Shown: piece by piece, positions 17,221 through 25,128 of the stretch
Layout: the number at the start of each line of letters is the position of its first letter
Numbering within the stretch: the stretch's first letter is position 1
Origin: Polaribacter sp.
Lineage (GTDB): Bacteria; Bacteroidota; Bacteroidia; Flavobacteriales; Flavobacteriaceae
Assembly (NCBI GenBank): GCA_028343155.1
Contig: JAOLXX010000004.1
Coordinates: forward strand, 59,082-123,081
Length of the DNA stretch: 64,000 bases
Direction of reading: 5' to 3'
Notes under the pieces: model-generated
The model's input: the letters and a program-made list of their open reading frames with translations, nothing else
Database searches by the model: none
Told to the model about the DNA's origin: nothing
Position numbers and translations under genes: made by a program

Positions 17221-19317
17221 TTATTCTAATTTATCCTCTAGGGCTAAAAAAAACGAATATTCTTTAGCAGTTTCTTTTAATGCATCGAAACGACCAGAGG
17301 CACCTCCATGACCTGCTTCCATATTCGTATCTAATAAAAGTAAATTTGTATCTGTTTTTAGGGCACGCAATTTTGCCACCCATTTTGCAGGTTCCCAATA
17401 TTGTACTTGAGAATCATGAAAACCAGTAATCACCAGAATATTTGGGTAGGCTCTCGGTTTCACTTGATCATAAGGTGAATATGATTTTATATAATCATAA
17501 AATTCTTTATCATTCGGATTTCCCCATTCATCATATTCCCCTGTTGTCAAAGGAATACTATCATCTAACATCGTCGAAATGACATCTACAAAAGGTACTG
17601 AGGCAATGACTCCATTGTATAGCTCAGGGTTCATATTTACAATAGCTCCCATTAATAATCCTCCTGCTGATCCACCCATTGCGTATAAATGGGCTGGAGA
17701 GGTATAATTATTGGCTATTAAATATTGAGAACAAGCTACAAAATCTGTAAAAGTGTTCTTCTTATGCAGCATTTTACCATCTTCATACCATTCTCTACCT
17801 AAATATTCACTTCCGCGAATGTGTGCCAATGCATAGACAAAACCTCTGTCTAACAAAGTTAAACGGGTGGTTGAAAAACTATCAGGTATGGTATATCCAT
17901 AAGAGCCATAGGCATATTGCAATACAGGGGTATTTTCATTAAGCACTGTACTTTTATGATACACCAAAGATATTGCTATCTTTTTTCCATCTTTAGCAGT
18001 AGCCCAAACGCGTTTGCTGACATAATTTTCTTTTTGAAATCTTCCCCCTAAAACAGCTTGTTCTTTTTTGATATCTTTTGATTGATCTTTCATATTAAAA
18101 TCAATGACAGAACTTGGTGTTGTAAATGAATTATACGAATAACGAATAATTTCGGTATCAAAGTCAGGATTGGAATACACACTTACAGCATAGGTTTCTT
18201 CTTTAAAAGGTATATAGTAATCTGCTGTTTTATCCCAGCGCTTTATACGAACTTTATGCAACCCATTAGTACGTTCCTCTAAAACTAAATAATCTTTAAA
18301 AATAGAAAAATCTTCTAATAAAGTAGCTTCTCTATGTGCAATTACATCTATCCAATTCTCCTTACCTACTGTAGAAATGGGTGTTTTCATCAATTTAAAA
18401 TTGATGGCGTTATCTTTATTGGTTAACAAGTAAAAGTGATCTTCAAAATGAGCAACACTATACTCTAAATCCTTTTCTCTTGGTTGAATTATTGTAAACG
18501 CTCCTGTCGGATTGTCTGCATCTAAGTATTGTGCTTCTGTAGAAAGGGTGCTATAAGAACCAATAATAATATACTTGTCAGATTTGGATTTTGTTACATA
18601 CGTTCCAAACGTATCGTCTTTTTCGTGAAAAACTTCAATATCTTCTGAAGTTGGCGTACCCAAAATGTGCCTATAGATTTTTTCACTACGTAAGGTTATC
18701 GGGTTTTTTTTTGTGTAAAAAATAGTTTTATTATCGTTTGCCCAAACAGAACCACCTGTAGTATTTTCTATTTTTTCCTTATATATTTTACCCGTTTCAA
18801 GGTTTTTAATTCTTAGAGAATACTGTCTTCGACCTACCGTATCTGTAGCAAAAACCATCAATTTATTATCCGAAGAAATATTTAAACCTCCTAATTGATA
18901 ATAATCGAAACCTTCTGCCATTTCGTTTACATTGAAAAGGATGGCTTCTTCAGCTTCTAAGTTTCCTTTTCTTCTACTATAAATAGGGTATTGTTTACCT
19001 ATTTCATAACGAGTACTATAAAAATATCCATTGTCTTTGTATGGCACTGAAGCATCATCTTCTTTTATTCTACCTTTCATTTCTTCAAACAACACTTCTT
19101 GTAAAGGTATAGTAGATTTTGTTACCTCCTTATAGTAGGTGTTTTCTTGCTCTAAATAATGAACTACTTTTTGTGATTGAACATCTTTTTCTGCTGCATT
19201 TTTTTGATCATCTGACAAGCGCATCCAAAAATAATCATCGATTCTAACATCTCCATGTTTCTCTAAATTTGTAGGCTGTTTTTCGGCAACTGGAATAGGG
19301 GCATCCGTACTTTTCAT
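17221..19317 (-). CDS. ptrB: oligopeptidase B (S9A family serine peptidase)
   Basis: Cytosolic serine oligopeptidase that cuts peptides after Arg/Lys. 698 residues, typical for oligopeptidase B. The N-terminal part (about 70-420) is a beta-propeller that screens substrate size. The C-terminal alpha/beta-hydrolase domain carries Ser550 in GGSAGG, Asp635 in GFHDSQV and His670 in EAGHGGASGR, a complete triad. GSYGYTIPDSFS is the family's characteristic loop. No signal peptide, so it acts in the cytoplasm. A single gene with a -7 box 28 bases upstream. Confidence 0.92.
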   Translation of the reverse strand: MKSTDAPIPVAEKQPTNLEKHGDVRIDDYFWMRLSDDQKNAAEKDVQSQKVVHYLEQENTYYKEVTKSTIPLQEVLFEEMKGRIKEDDASVPYKDNGYFYSTRYEIGKQYPIYSRRKGNLEAEEAILFNVNEMAEGFDYYQLGGLNISSDNKLMVFATDTVGRRQYSLRIKNLETGKIYKEKIENTTGGSVWANDNKTIFYTKKNPITLRSEKIYRHILGTPTSEDIEVFHEKDDTFGTYVTKSKSDKYIIIGSYSTLSTEAQYLDADNPTGAFTIIQPREKDLEYSVAHFEDHFYLLTNKDNAINFKLMKTPISTVGKENWIDVIAHREATLLEDFSIFKDYLVLEERTNGLHKVRIKRWDKTADYYIPFKEETYAVSVYSNPDFDTEIIRYSYNSFTTPSSVIDFNMKDQSKDIKKEQAVLGGRFQKENYVSKRVWATAKDGKKIAISLVYHKSTVLNENTPVLQYAYGSYGYTIPDSFSTTRLTLLDRGFVYALAHIRGSEYLGREWYEDGKMLHKKNTFTDFVACSQYLIANNYTSPAHLYAMGGSAGGLLMGAIVNMNPELYNGVIASVPFVDVISTMLDDSIPLTTGEYDEWGNPNDKEFYDYIKSYSPYDQVKPRAYPNILVITGFHDSQVQYWEPAKWVAKLRALKTDTNLLLLDTNMEAGHGGASGRFDALKETAKEYSFFLALEDKLE

Positions 19318-19344
19318 ACTCTTATTTTTTTTTACAATTGGTCA

Positions 19345-19352
19345 CAAATGTA
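19345..19352 (-). promoter_or_regulatory. -7 box of the oligopeptidase B gene
   Basis: TACATTTG on the minus strand fits TAnnTTTG. It predicts a leader of about 20 bases. Confidence 0.5.
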
Positions 19353-19503
19353 GGGCTTCTATAAAAGAAAAGAATCATAATTTCTTTGATTTTTAGAGAA
19401 TTTAACGTTCTGTAAACATGGAATTAAATGGCTAAGGTGTATTTTTGAAATCAATAAAGTTTCATAAAAAAGAATGAATATGACTTCCTAAAAAAAGAAA
19501 AAT

Positions 19504-20146
19504 GCTATCCTTAGAAAAACACTAAAATGGATTGCTTCTGCACTACTAATTATCGTTATTTCATTGATTGCCATTCCTTATTAATTTAAAGATAAAATTG
19601 TTGCAATCTTAACCAATACATTGAATGACAAAATAAATGCGACTATAACTTTCACAGAAACAAACCTTAGTTTTTTTTTAAAGAATTTCCGCTTGTAAGT
19701 TTAACCGTGAATGAGTTGGCCGTTATAAACAAAGTTCTTTTTGTGGGTGACACTTTATTTAATTCCAAAGCGCTGAGTTTGTCTATGAAAATTACAGAAC
19801 TTTTTAAAAAATCCTAAGAACCGATTATTATTCAAAGTATTCAGGGACAGATGTTACCAATTTATTAGCAAAACTTTCTTCCAAAGATGCACTCCTGTTA
19901 AAAGTATCCCTATAATAGGAACCTTAACAGGTAGCTTTATAAGTCCAAATTTCTCATCAAATATGAAAAATGCTACAACTACATTGTTGAAAAATTTAGT
20001 AAAAAAACAGTTCGGTAAACAAAGGAAAATACAAATTGAAAAAATTAATAGGAATTGACACCAAAGAGAAAGACACAGCCAAAAAGGAAGGTCTAAAGGA
20101 TAAAATTAAAAATATTTTGGGTGGTTTATTGGATAAGAAGAAATAG
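19504..20146 (+). pseudogene. decayed AsmA-family gene
   Basis: Several plus-strand frames together give the ends of an AsmA-type outer-membrane-biogenesis protein. The N-terminus reads LKWIASALLIIVISLIAIPY, stop, FKDKIVAILTNTLNDKINAT. After a frameshift at a run of nine Ts (19671-19679) it continues EFPLVSLTVNELAVINK and FVGDTLFNSKAL, then stops. The C-terminus appears in another frame (GTLTGSFISPNFSSNM) and ends IKNILGGLLDKKK at 20146. AsmA relatives are usually 800-1000 residues, so most of the middle is deleted. At least two stops, two frameshifts and a large deletion make it clearly non-functional. Confidence 0.85.
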
Positions 20147-20277
20147 TATACGCATGTATTACTAGCTACTTTATACTTTAAATATTGCAAAAATAGCACA
20201 AAAAACTTATTGAAGTGAACATCGAAAACTCTTCAATAAATTTTAAATTTCTTTGAAGTCCCTTACAACAAAATACA

Positions 20278-20724
20278 TCACACGAACCCTCCCAGCATTA
20301 TAGAAGCAACAAATAATAAAGCATACAAGGACAATGTGATAATAGTAAAAACGCCAATATACTTATAATGTGATTTTAATGCTTCAAAGGAGCTGGCTAA
20401 AATTGCATCATCGTTTGTAGAAAACGCTCTTTTTATTTTGTTAGAAAATTGTAATAAATAATACATCGGAAAAAAATACACAATGGCTATAATTAAAAAA
20501 GGAATGATCATTATTACTCCCATTTCATTTGGAATACCAAGTTGGGTTTTTGCAACGCTATTATAGGTTGTTGATACAAAAATGGCAAAAACCAATAGCA
20601 AACTGGTTAAGACAAAACTAATAATGGCTAAAAATTTAGTCCATTTAGCCGTTTCTCTTAAAAAGCTTTTTGAGGCACTTGTTAATGTCAATTGTTCTAA
20701 TTGTGTAATCGGATTATGTATCAT
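20278..20724 (-). CDS. DUF5362 family membrane protein
   Basis: 148 residues. An N-terminal cytosolic segment (residues 1-28) is followed by a membrane segment at about 30-50 (FLAIISFVLTSLLLVFAIFV), another at about 68-93 and a third at about 120-145. The pattern matches the small Bacteroidota DUF5362 family. No catalytic motif is visible and the function is unknown. It follows rocD's terminator region on the opposite side of a 123-base gap and probably has its own promoter. Confidence 0.75.
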   Translation of the reverse strand: MIHNPITQLEQLTLTSASKSFLRETAKWTKFLAIISFVLTSLLLVFAIFVSTTYNSVAKTQLGIPNEMGVIMIIPFLIIAIVYFFPMYYLLQFSNKIKRAFSTNDDAILASSFEALKSHYKYIGVFTIITLSLYALLFVASIMLGGFV

Positions 20725-20804
20725 ATAATAAATTTTATATTCTCAATGCTTTTCAAAAATAAGTAAAAAAAACCACGAAACCACGCCTATAAAATAGTAA
20801 AACG

Positions 20805-20826
20805 ACCCAATTTGCAGAAAGTGGGT
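20805..20826 (-). terminator. possible weak terminator after rocD
   Basis: On the minus strand ACCCA and TGGGT pair over a 12-base loop and are followed by CGTTTT. The stem is short, so support is modest. Confidence 0.35.
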
Positions 20827-20847
20827 AATTAAAAGTTAATTGAATTT

Positions 20848-22122
20848 CTAAAATTCAGCAATTGTTTTCTTGATAATAGAAATACAATCCATTAACTGCT
20901 CTTTTGTCATCACCAAAGGAGGTGCAAAACGAATAATATTTCCATGAGTTGGTTTAGCTAACAAACCATTATCTCTTAACTTTATACAAATATCCCAAGC
21001 TGTAGCACTGTCTTCAGAATCATTAATTAAAATAGCATTTAGTAATCCTTTACCTCTTACCGATTTCACCAAGTTATTTTCTTTCGAAAATTCAGTGAGT
21101 TCGTTCCTGAAAATAATTCCTAATTCAGCTGCATTTATAGCTAATTTTTCAGTAGCAACTACTTCTAAGGCTGCAATTGCAACGGCAGCTGCTATTGGAT
21201 TCCCTCCAAATGTTGAACCATGATTTCCAGGTTTTATGACATTCATAATAGAATTATTGGCCAAAACTGCAGAAACAGGATATGCTCCTCCACTCAAAGC
21301 TTTTCCAAGAATTAAAATATCTGCCTTTACTTCTGGTGTTCCAGAACAATTTTTATCTACACAAGAACAATTTCCACAAGTTGCCAACAAACGTCCTGTT
21401 CTTGCAATTCCTGTTTGAACTTCATCGGCAATAAACAACACATTATGCTTTACACACAGTTCTTTTGCAGCCGCTAAATACCCCTCAGAAGGAACAAATA
21501 CCCCTGCTTCTCCTTGAATTGGTTCTACTAAAAATGCGGCAATATTTTTACTACCTTCTAACGCTTTCTGAAGGGCGCGTATATTATTGTATTCAATTTT
21601 CAGGAACCCTTTTGTGTAAGGCCCAAAATTCTTCCTTGCTACAGGGTCATTAGAAAAAGATATAATTGTAGTTGTTCTTCCATGGAAGTTATTTTCACAA
21701 ACAATAATTTCAGCTTTATTTTCATCAATTCCTTTTACTTCATAGGCCCATTTTCTGGCTAGTTTTAAAGCAGTCTCAACAGCTTCTGCTCCTGTATTCA
21801 TTGGTAACAATTTATCGAAACCAAAGAGTTGAGTCGCATATTTTTCATATTTACCAAGCATGTCATTATGAAATGCACGGGAAGTTAATGTTAAGGTTTT
21901 TGCTTGTCGCACCATTGCATCCACAATCTTTGGATGACAATGCCCTTGATTTACAGCAGAGTATGCCGACAAAAAATCATAATATTTTTTTCCTTCTGCA
22001 TCCCAAACATAAACACCTTCTCCTCTACTTAAAACTACAGGAAGTGGATGGTAATTGTGTGCACCATATTTATTCTCTAATTCGATTGCTTCTTGCGAAG
22101 TCAGCTTTTCTAAAACAGTCAT
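20848..22122 (-). CDS. rocD: ornithine--oxo-acid transaminase
   Basis: Transfers the delta-amino group of ornithine to 2-oxoglutarate, linking arginine breakdown to proline and glutamate. 424 residues, class III aminotransferase. [18 protein letters not shown], the DEVQTG motif (233-238) and PLP lysine K274 in ILGKALSGG identify it. It carries an insert, [19 protein letters not shown], with cysteines 249, 252, 254 and 259 between DEVQTG and the lysine. The insert is absent from Bacillus and human enzymes as I recall them, and I remember the same insert in other flavobacteria. A -7 box lies about 110 bases upstream. Confidence 0.92.
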   Translation of the reverse strand: MTVLEKLTSQEAIELENKYGAHNYHPLPVVLSRGEGVYVWDAEGKKYYDFLSAYSAVNQGHCHPKIVDAMVRQAKTLTLTSRAFHNDMLGKYEKYATQLFGFDKLLPMNTGAEAVETALKLARKWAYEVKGIDENKAEIIVCENNFHGRTTTIISFSNDPVARKNFGPYTKGFLKIEYNNIRALQKALEGSKNIAAFLVEPIQGEAGVFVPSEGYLAAAKELCVKHNVLFIADEVQTGIARTGRLLATCGNCSCVDKNCSGTPEVKADILILGKALSGGAYPVSAVLANNSIMNVIKPGNHGSTFGGNPIAAAVAIAALEVVATEKLAINAAELGIIFRNELTEFSKENNLVKSVRGKGLLNAILINDSEDSATAWDICIKLRDNGLLAKPTHGNIIRFAPPLVMTKEQLMDCISIIKKTIAEF

Positions 22123-22231
22123 TGTTTTTATTTAAAACGTTTATAATTAAATAACCTTTCCTGTTCTACCTTTTTCTTTTCAGCGAGTACTAAAAATTCA
22201 GCGTGGGAAAGAAATCACCCCCGAAGTTGAA

Positions 22232-22239
22232 CAAAAGTA
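22232..22239 (-). promoter_or_regulatory. -7 box candidate for rocD
   Basis: TACTTTTG on the minus strand fits TAnnTTTG, with an AT-rich region upstream but no -33 TTTG. It would give a leader of about 100 bases. Confidence 0.4.
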
Positions 22240-22375
22240 GTGAATTAATAACAATTTTTAATACGGGGATTTAGGAATTTCCGTCCCAAATTGTTGTGCA
22301 ATGTATCATAACAGGTTACAATTTAGTGACCTTCAAAACACTCAATTTTGCCCAACTCTAAGATTATAAAAAAAA

Positions 22376-23031
22376 ATGACTTTTAATTTTTCGGTACTTC
22401 TTTTATCAATAGGTATACTAACCACCTGCGAAGCTAGCAATACTGAAAAAGGGGCAGCTATAGGCACCAATGCAGGCGTGATTTAGGTACCGTAATTGGA
22501 AATAATGTGGGGAGAAAAAATAATTCTGAATTAGGCGCTATCTTAGGGGGTATTATTGGTGGAGTTATCGGAAAAAAAATGGACAAAGAAGCCCGTGAAA
22601 TTAAAGAAGCTTTACCTGGTACTAAAGTAGAAAGAGTTGGAGAGGGTATTTTGTTAACGTTAGGTGAAAATGCGGTGAGATTTGATACGAATAAGTTTAC
22701 GTTATCTTCAATAGCAAAAATAAATTTAGAGAAGTTAATTCCTGTTTTTAATAATTATGAAAACACCAATATCATTATTTACGGGTACACTGATAATGAA
22801 GGGAAAGTTGAATATAATCAAGTCTTTTCAGCAGAAAGAGCTAATTCAGTAAAAAAATATTTAATAGAAAATGGAATTCATATTACTAAAATTGACACCA
22901 AGGGTCTAGGCATTAGGGATCCGATTTCTTCAAATGAAACAAAAGAAGGAAGAAGTAAAAACAGACGTGTAGAATTTGCTATCTTGGCAAATGAAAAAAT
23001 GGTTAAACAAGCGAGAGAAGAAGTTGAATAA
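22376..23031 (+). pseudogene. OmpA-family lipoprotein with glycine zipper, broken by a one-base frameshift
   Basis: The ATG at 22376 opens a lipoprotein signal peptide (NFSVLLLSIGILTTC) and a glycine-zipper start (KGAAIGTNAGVI), then meets TAG at 22484. One base is missing near 22481-22486. In the next frame the protein resumes GTVIGNNVGRKNNSELGAILGG and continues to 23031. The OmpA-like peptidoglycan-binding domain follows (VRFDTNKFTL, IYGYTDNEGKVEYN, RSKNRRVEFAI). Rejoined it would be about 218 residues, a normal flavobacterial YiaD-type lipoprotein. The downstream part is perfectly open, so the lesion is recent or a sequencing error. Without the first part the protein has no signal peptide. 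Confidence 0.8.
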
Positions 23032-23051
23032 TAAATAAAGTGCTACTTCTA

Positions 23052-23084
23052 TAAAAAAGGCTACTCAAATGAGAGGTTTTTTTT
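23052..23084 (+). terminator. probable terminator after the OmpA-type lipoprotein gene
   Basis: An A-run, then GGCTACTC AAAT GAGAGG with imperfect pairing, then eight Ts. This is a degenerate version of the GCCTCTC-type hairpin seen after lon. Confidence 0.55.
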
Positions 23085-23108
23085 ATGTTAAAAACCCGTA
23101 TCTTTTGC

Positions 23109-23116
23109 TAATTTTG
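23109..23116 (+). promoter_or_regulatory. -7 box of rlmD
   Basis: TAATTTTG followed by CA fits TAnnTTTG and predicts a leader of about 15 bases before the ATG at 23137. Confidence 0.55.
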
Positions 23117-23136
23117 CACCCCATAAACAATTAACA

Positions 23137-24591
23137 ATGCCACGTAAAGAACGAAATAAATTTGTAAAAAAGAATCAAGTTTTAGAATTAAAAATTGAGG
23201 ATTACGCTTTTGGAGGAAAAGGAATTGCAAGAATAAAATCTGAGGAAGGGAGTTTTGTAATTTTTGTTCCTAATACTTTACCTGGTCAATTGGTAAAGGC
23301 AAGAATTAGCAAGTCTAGTAAAAAATATGCCGAAGCAAAATTGATAGATGTTATAGAAACATCTAAAGATGAAGTTGAAGTTCCTTATCAAGATATACCA
23401 GGAGCACCTTATATTCAGTTACCAATAGAACTTCAACATACATACAAAAAAGAAAGTACGCTTTCTTTATTTAAAAGAATTGGTAAAGTAGAAAATATAG
23501 GCGATTTATTTGATGAATTTATAGCCTCTCCTAATGTGTTTCATTATCGTAATAAAATGGAATATGGTTTTTCTGCCATTGGGTATGATAGAGTACATAA
23601 AACGGATAAAGACGAATTTACCTTAGGTTTCAAAAGACGGGGTGTTTGGTGGATGGGAGATAATTTAGAAAAAGATTCTGGTTTGTTTGACAAGCAAATG
23701 GAAGACAATCTAAAAAACATTCGTCAATATTGTATAGATACGGGTTTAGAACCTTGGCATGGTCCAAAAAAAAGAGGTTTCTTCCGTTATTTTGTGGTAA
23801 GAAAATCTTATAAAACTGATGAATTATTATGTAATTTAGTAACAACCTCTCCAGAATTGTCGAAGTTCGACCTACAAGCATTTGCAGAATTTCTGAAAAA
23901 TATTTTTGGTAAAAGATTAGCAGGATTATTGCATACAATTAATGACGAAACTGGCGACAGAACAATTGCCACTTCTGGTAGCTTAGAATTAGTATATGGT
24001 AAAGATAAAATTGTAGAAGAATTGTTGGGTTTAAATTTTGAAATTAGCATGAAAAGTTTTTTTCAAACAAATCCAAAATGTGCAGAAAAATTATATAATA
24101 AAGTTGTAGAATATGTTTTAGAAGATAAATCTAAAGTAGACAATACAGTTGTTATGGATTTGTTTTGTGGAACTGGAACGATTGGACAAATTGTAGCATC
24201 TAGAAGTGAAAACGCAAAAATTGTAGGTGTAGATATTGTTAGTTCGGCAATTGAAGATGCAAAGAAAAACGCTAAAAGAAATAATATAGAAGGTTTACAA
24301 TTTTATGCAGCAGATGTTGGGAAATTCTTACTTGCACACCCAGAATACCAAGATAAAATAAAAACGATTATTTTAGATCCTGCCAGAGCAGGAATTGCGC
24401 CAAAAACCTTACAGAAAATTATTAATTTAAATGCAGATAGAATGGTGTATGTTTCTTGTAACCCTGCAACACAAGCAAGAGATACCGAGATGTTAAGTGA
24501 AGCTGGTTATCAAATAAAAAAGATTAGTTTAGTTGATCAATTTCCTCATACCTCTCATATTGAGACTGTTGTTTTGTTTGAGAAAATATAA
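23137..24591 (+). CDS. rlmD: 23S rRNA (uracil-C5)-methyltransferase, RlmD/TrmA family
   Basis: 484 residues. The N-terminal TRAM RNA-binding domain (LKIEDYAFGGKGIARI to about residue 70) precedes a central insert and a SAM-methyltransferase domain (VMDLFCGTGTIGQIVA, then IILDPARAGIAPKTLQKI). The catalytic cysteine lies in YVSCNPATQARD and the general base glutamate near the C-terminal HIETVVLFE. E. coli RlmD binds a 4Fe-4S cluster through a CxxxxxCxxC region after TRAM. Here that region reads VPYQDIPGAPYIQLPIELQH, with no cysteines. In flavobacteria this gene is often near DUF6452/DUF6048, as it is here with an insertion between them. Confidence 0.88.
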   Translation: MPRKERNKFVKKNQVLELKIEDYAFGGKGIARIKSEEGSFVIFVPNTLPGQLVKARISKSSKKYAEAKLIDVIETSKDEVEVPYQDIPGAPYIQLPIELQHTYKKESTLSLFKRIGKVENIGDLFDEFIASPNVFHYRNKMEYGFSAIGYDRVHKTDKDEFTLGFKRRGVWWMGDNLEKDSGLFDKQMEDNLKNIRQYCIDTGLEPWHGPKKRGFFRYFVVRKSYKTDELLCNLVTTSPELSKFDLQAFAEFLKNIFGKRLAGLLHTINDETGDRTIATSGSLELVYGKDKIVEELLGLNFEISMKSFFQTNPKCAEKLYNKVVEYVLEDKSKVDNTVVMDLFCGTGTIGQIVASRSENAKIVGVDIVSSAIEDAKKNAKRNNIEGLQFYAADVGKFLLAHPEYQDKIKTIILDPARAGIAPKTLQKIINLNADRMVYVSCNPATQARDTEMLSEAGYQIKKISLVDQFPHTSHIETVVLFEKI

Positions 24592-24615
24592 TTCTAAAAT
24601 ATATCAAACTAAAAA

Positions 24616-24651
24616 AAAGACTTCTCAAATAATAAATTTCAAGAAGTCTTT
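24616..24651. terminator. bidirectional terminator between rlmD and the sulfatase unit
   Basis: AAAGACTTCT and AGAAGTCTTT form a 10-bp stem over a 16-base loop, with As before and Ts after. It serves convergent genes. Confidence 0.75.
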
Positions 24652-24669
24652 CAGTTTATAAAAAAGCAA

Positions 24670-25128
24670 TTAATAATCTACCTTTATTTCTCTTCTTTCT
24701 TTATATAACCTGTAATCTTTAAAAGTGTTGTTAATATCTAACATAATAATATTAGAATGAGATTCTACATTCAATAAAAATTCATTTTTAACTTGAACTG
24801 ATTTTATATTTTCTATCTTTTTAGATAGAAAACAAATTGCCTTAGTATGATGCTCACCTGATTCTATATCTAATATTTTTGGTATTAATTCTTTACCATC
24901 AATTATCCAACTTGTTGTTTTAAGCAAATATTTACTAAAATCTTCTTTAGAAATGTGTAAACTTTTAGATTCAGCAAACTTTATAAAATTTTCGTCATCA
25001 AAATCTATTTCAAGCATTAATACGTGGCCTCTCTCTATCACATTAAAAGTGGCAGAAATAGACTCATGTATGCTATTTGGATTATTGAAGTTTAGCAATG
25101 CAAATAAAGTTACTATTAAAATCTTCAT
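24670..25128 (-). CDS. small secreted or periplasmic protein, DUF6702-like, coupled to the sulfatase gene
   Basis: 152 residues. A short hydrophobic start (MKILIVTLFALLNF) suggests a signal peptide. Features such as FNVIERGHVLMLEIDFDDENF, WIIDGKELIPKIL, HHTKAICFLSKKIENIKSVQVKN and IIMLDINNTFKDYRLYKERREI recall the small flavobacterial DUF6702 proteins. I make that link by eye and it needs a profile search. The ATG overlaps the TGA of the sulfatase fusion gene (ATGA), so the two are probably translated together. Function unknown, but a role with the sulfatase-YHYH protein is likely from the coupling. Confidence 0.6.
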   Translation of the reverse strand: MKILIVTLFALLNFNNPNSIHESISATFNVIERGHVLMLEIDFDDENFIKFAESKSLHISKEDFSKYLLKTTSWIIDGKELIPKILDIESGEHHTKAICFLSKKIENIKSVQVKNEFLLNVESHSNIIMLDINNTFKDYRLYKERREIKVDY

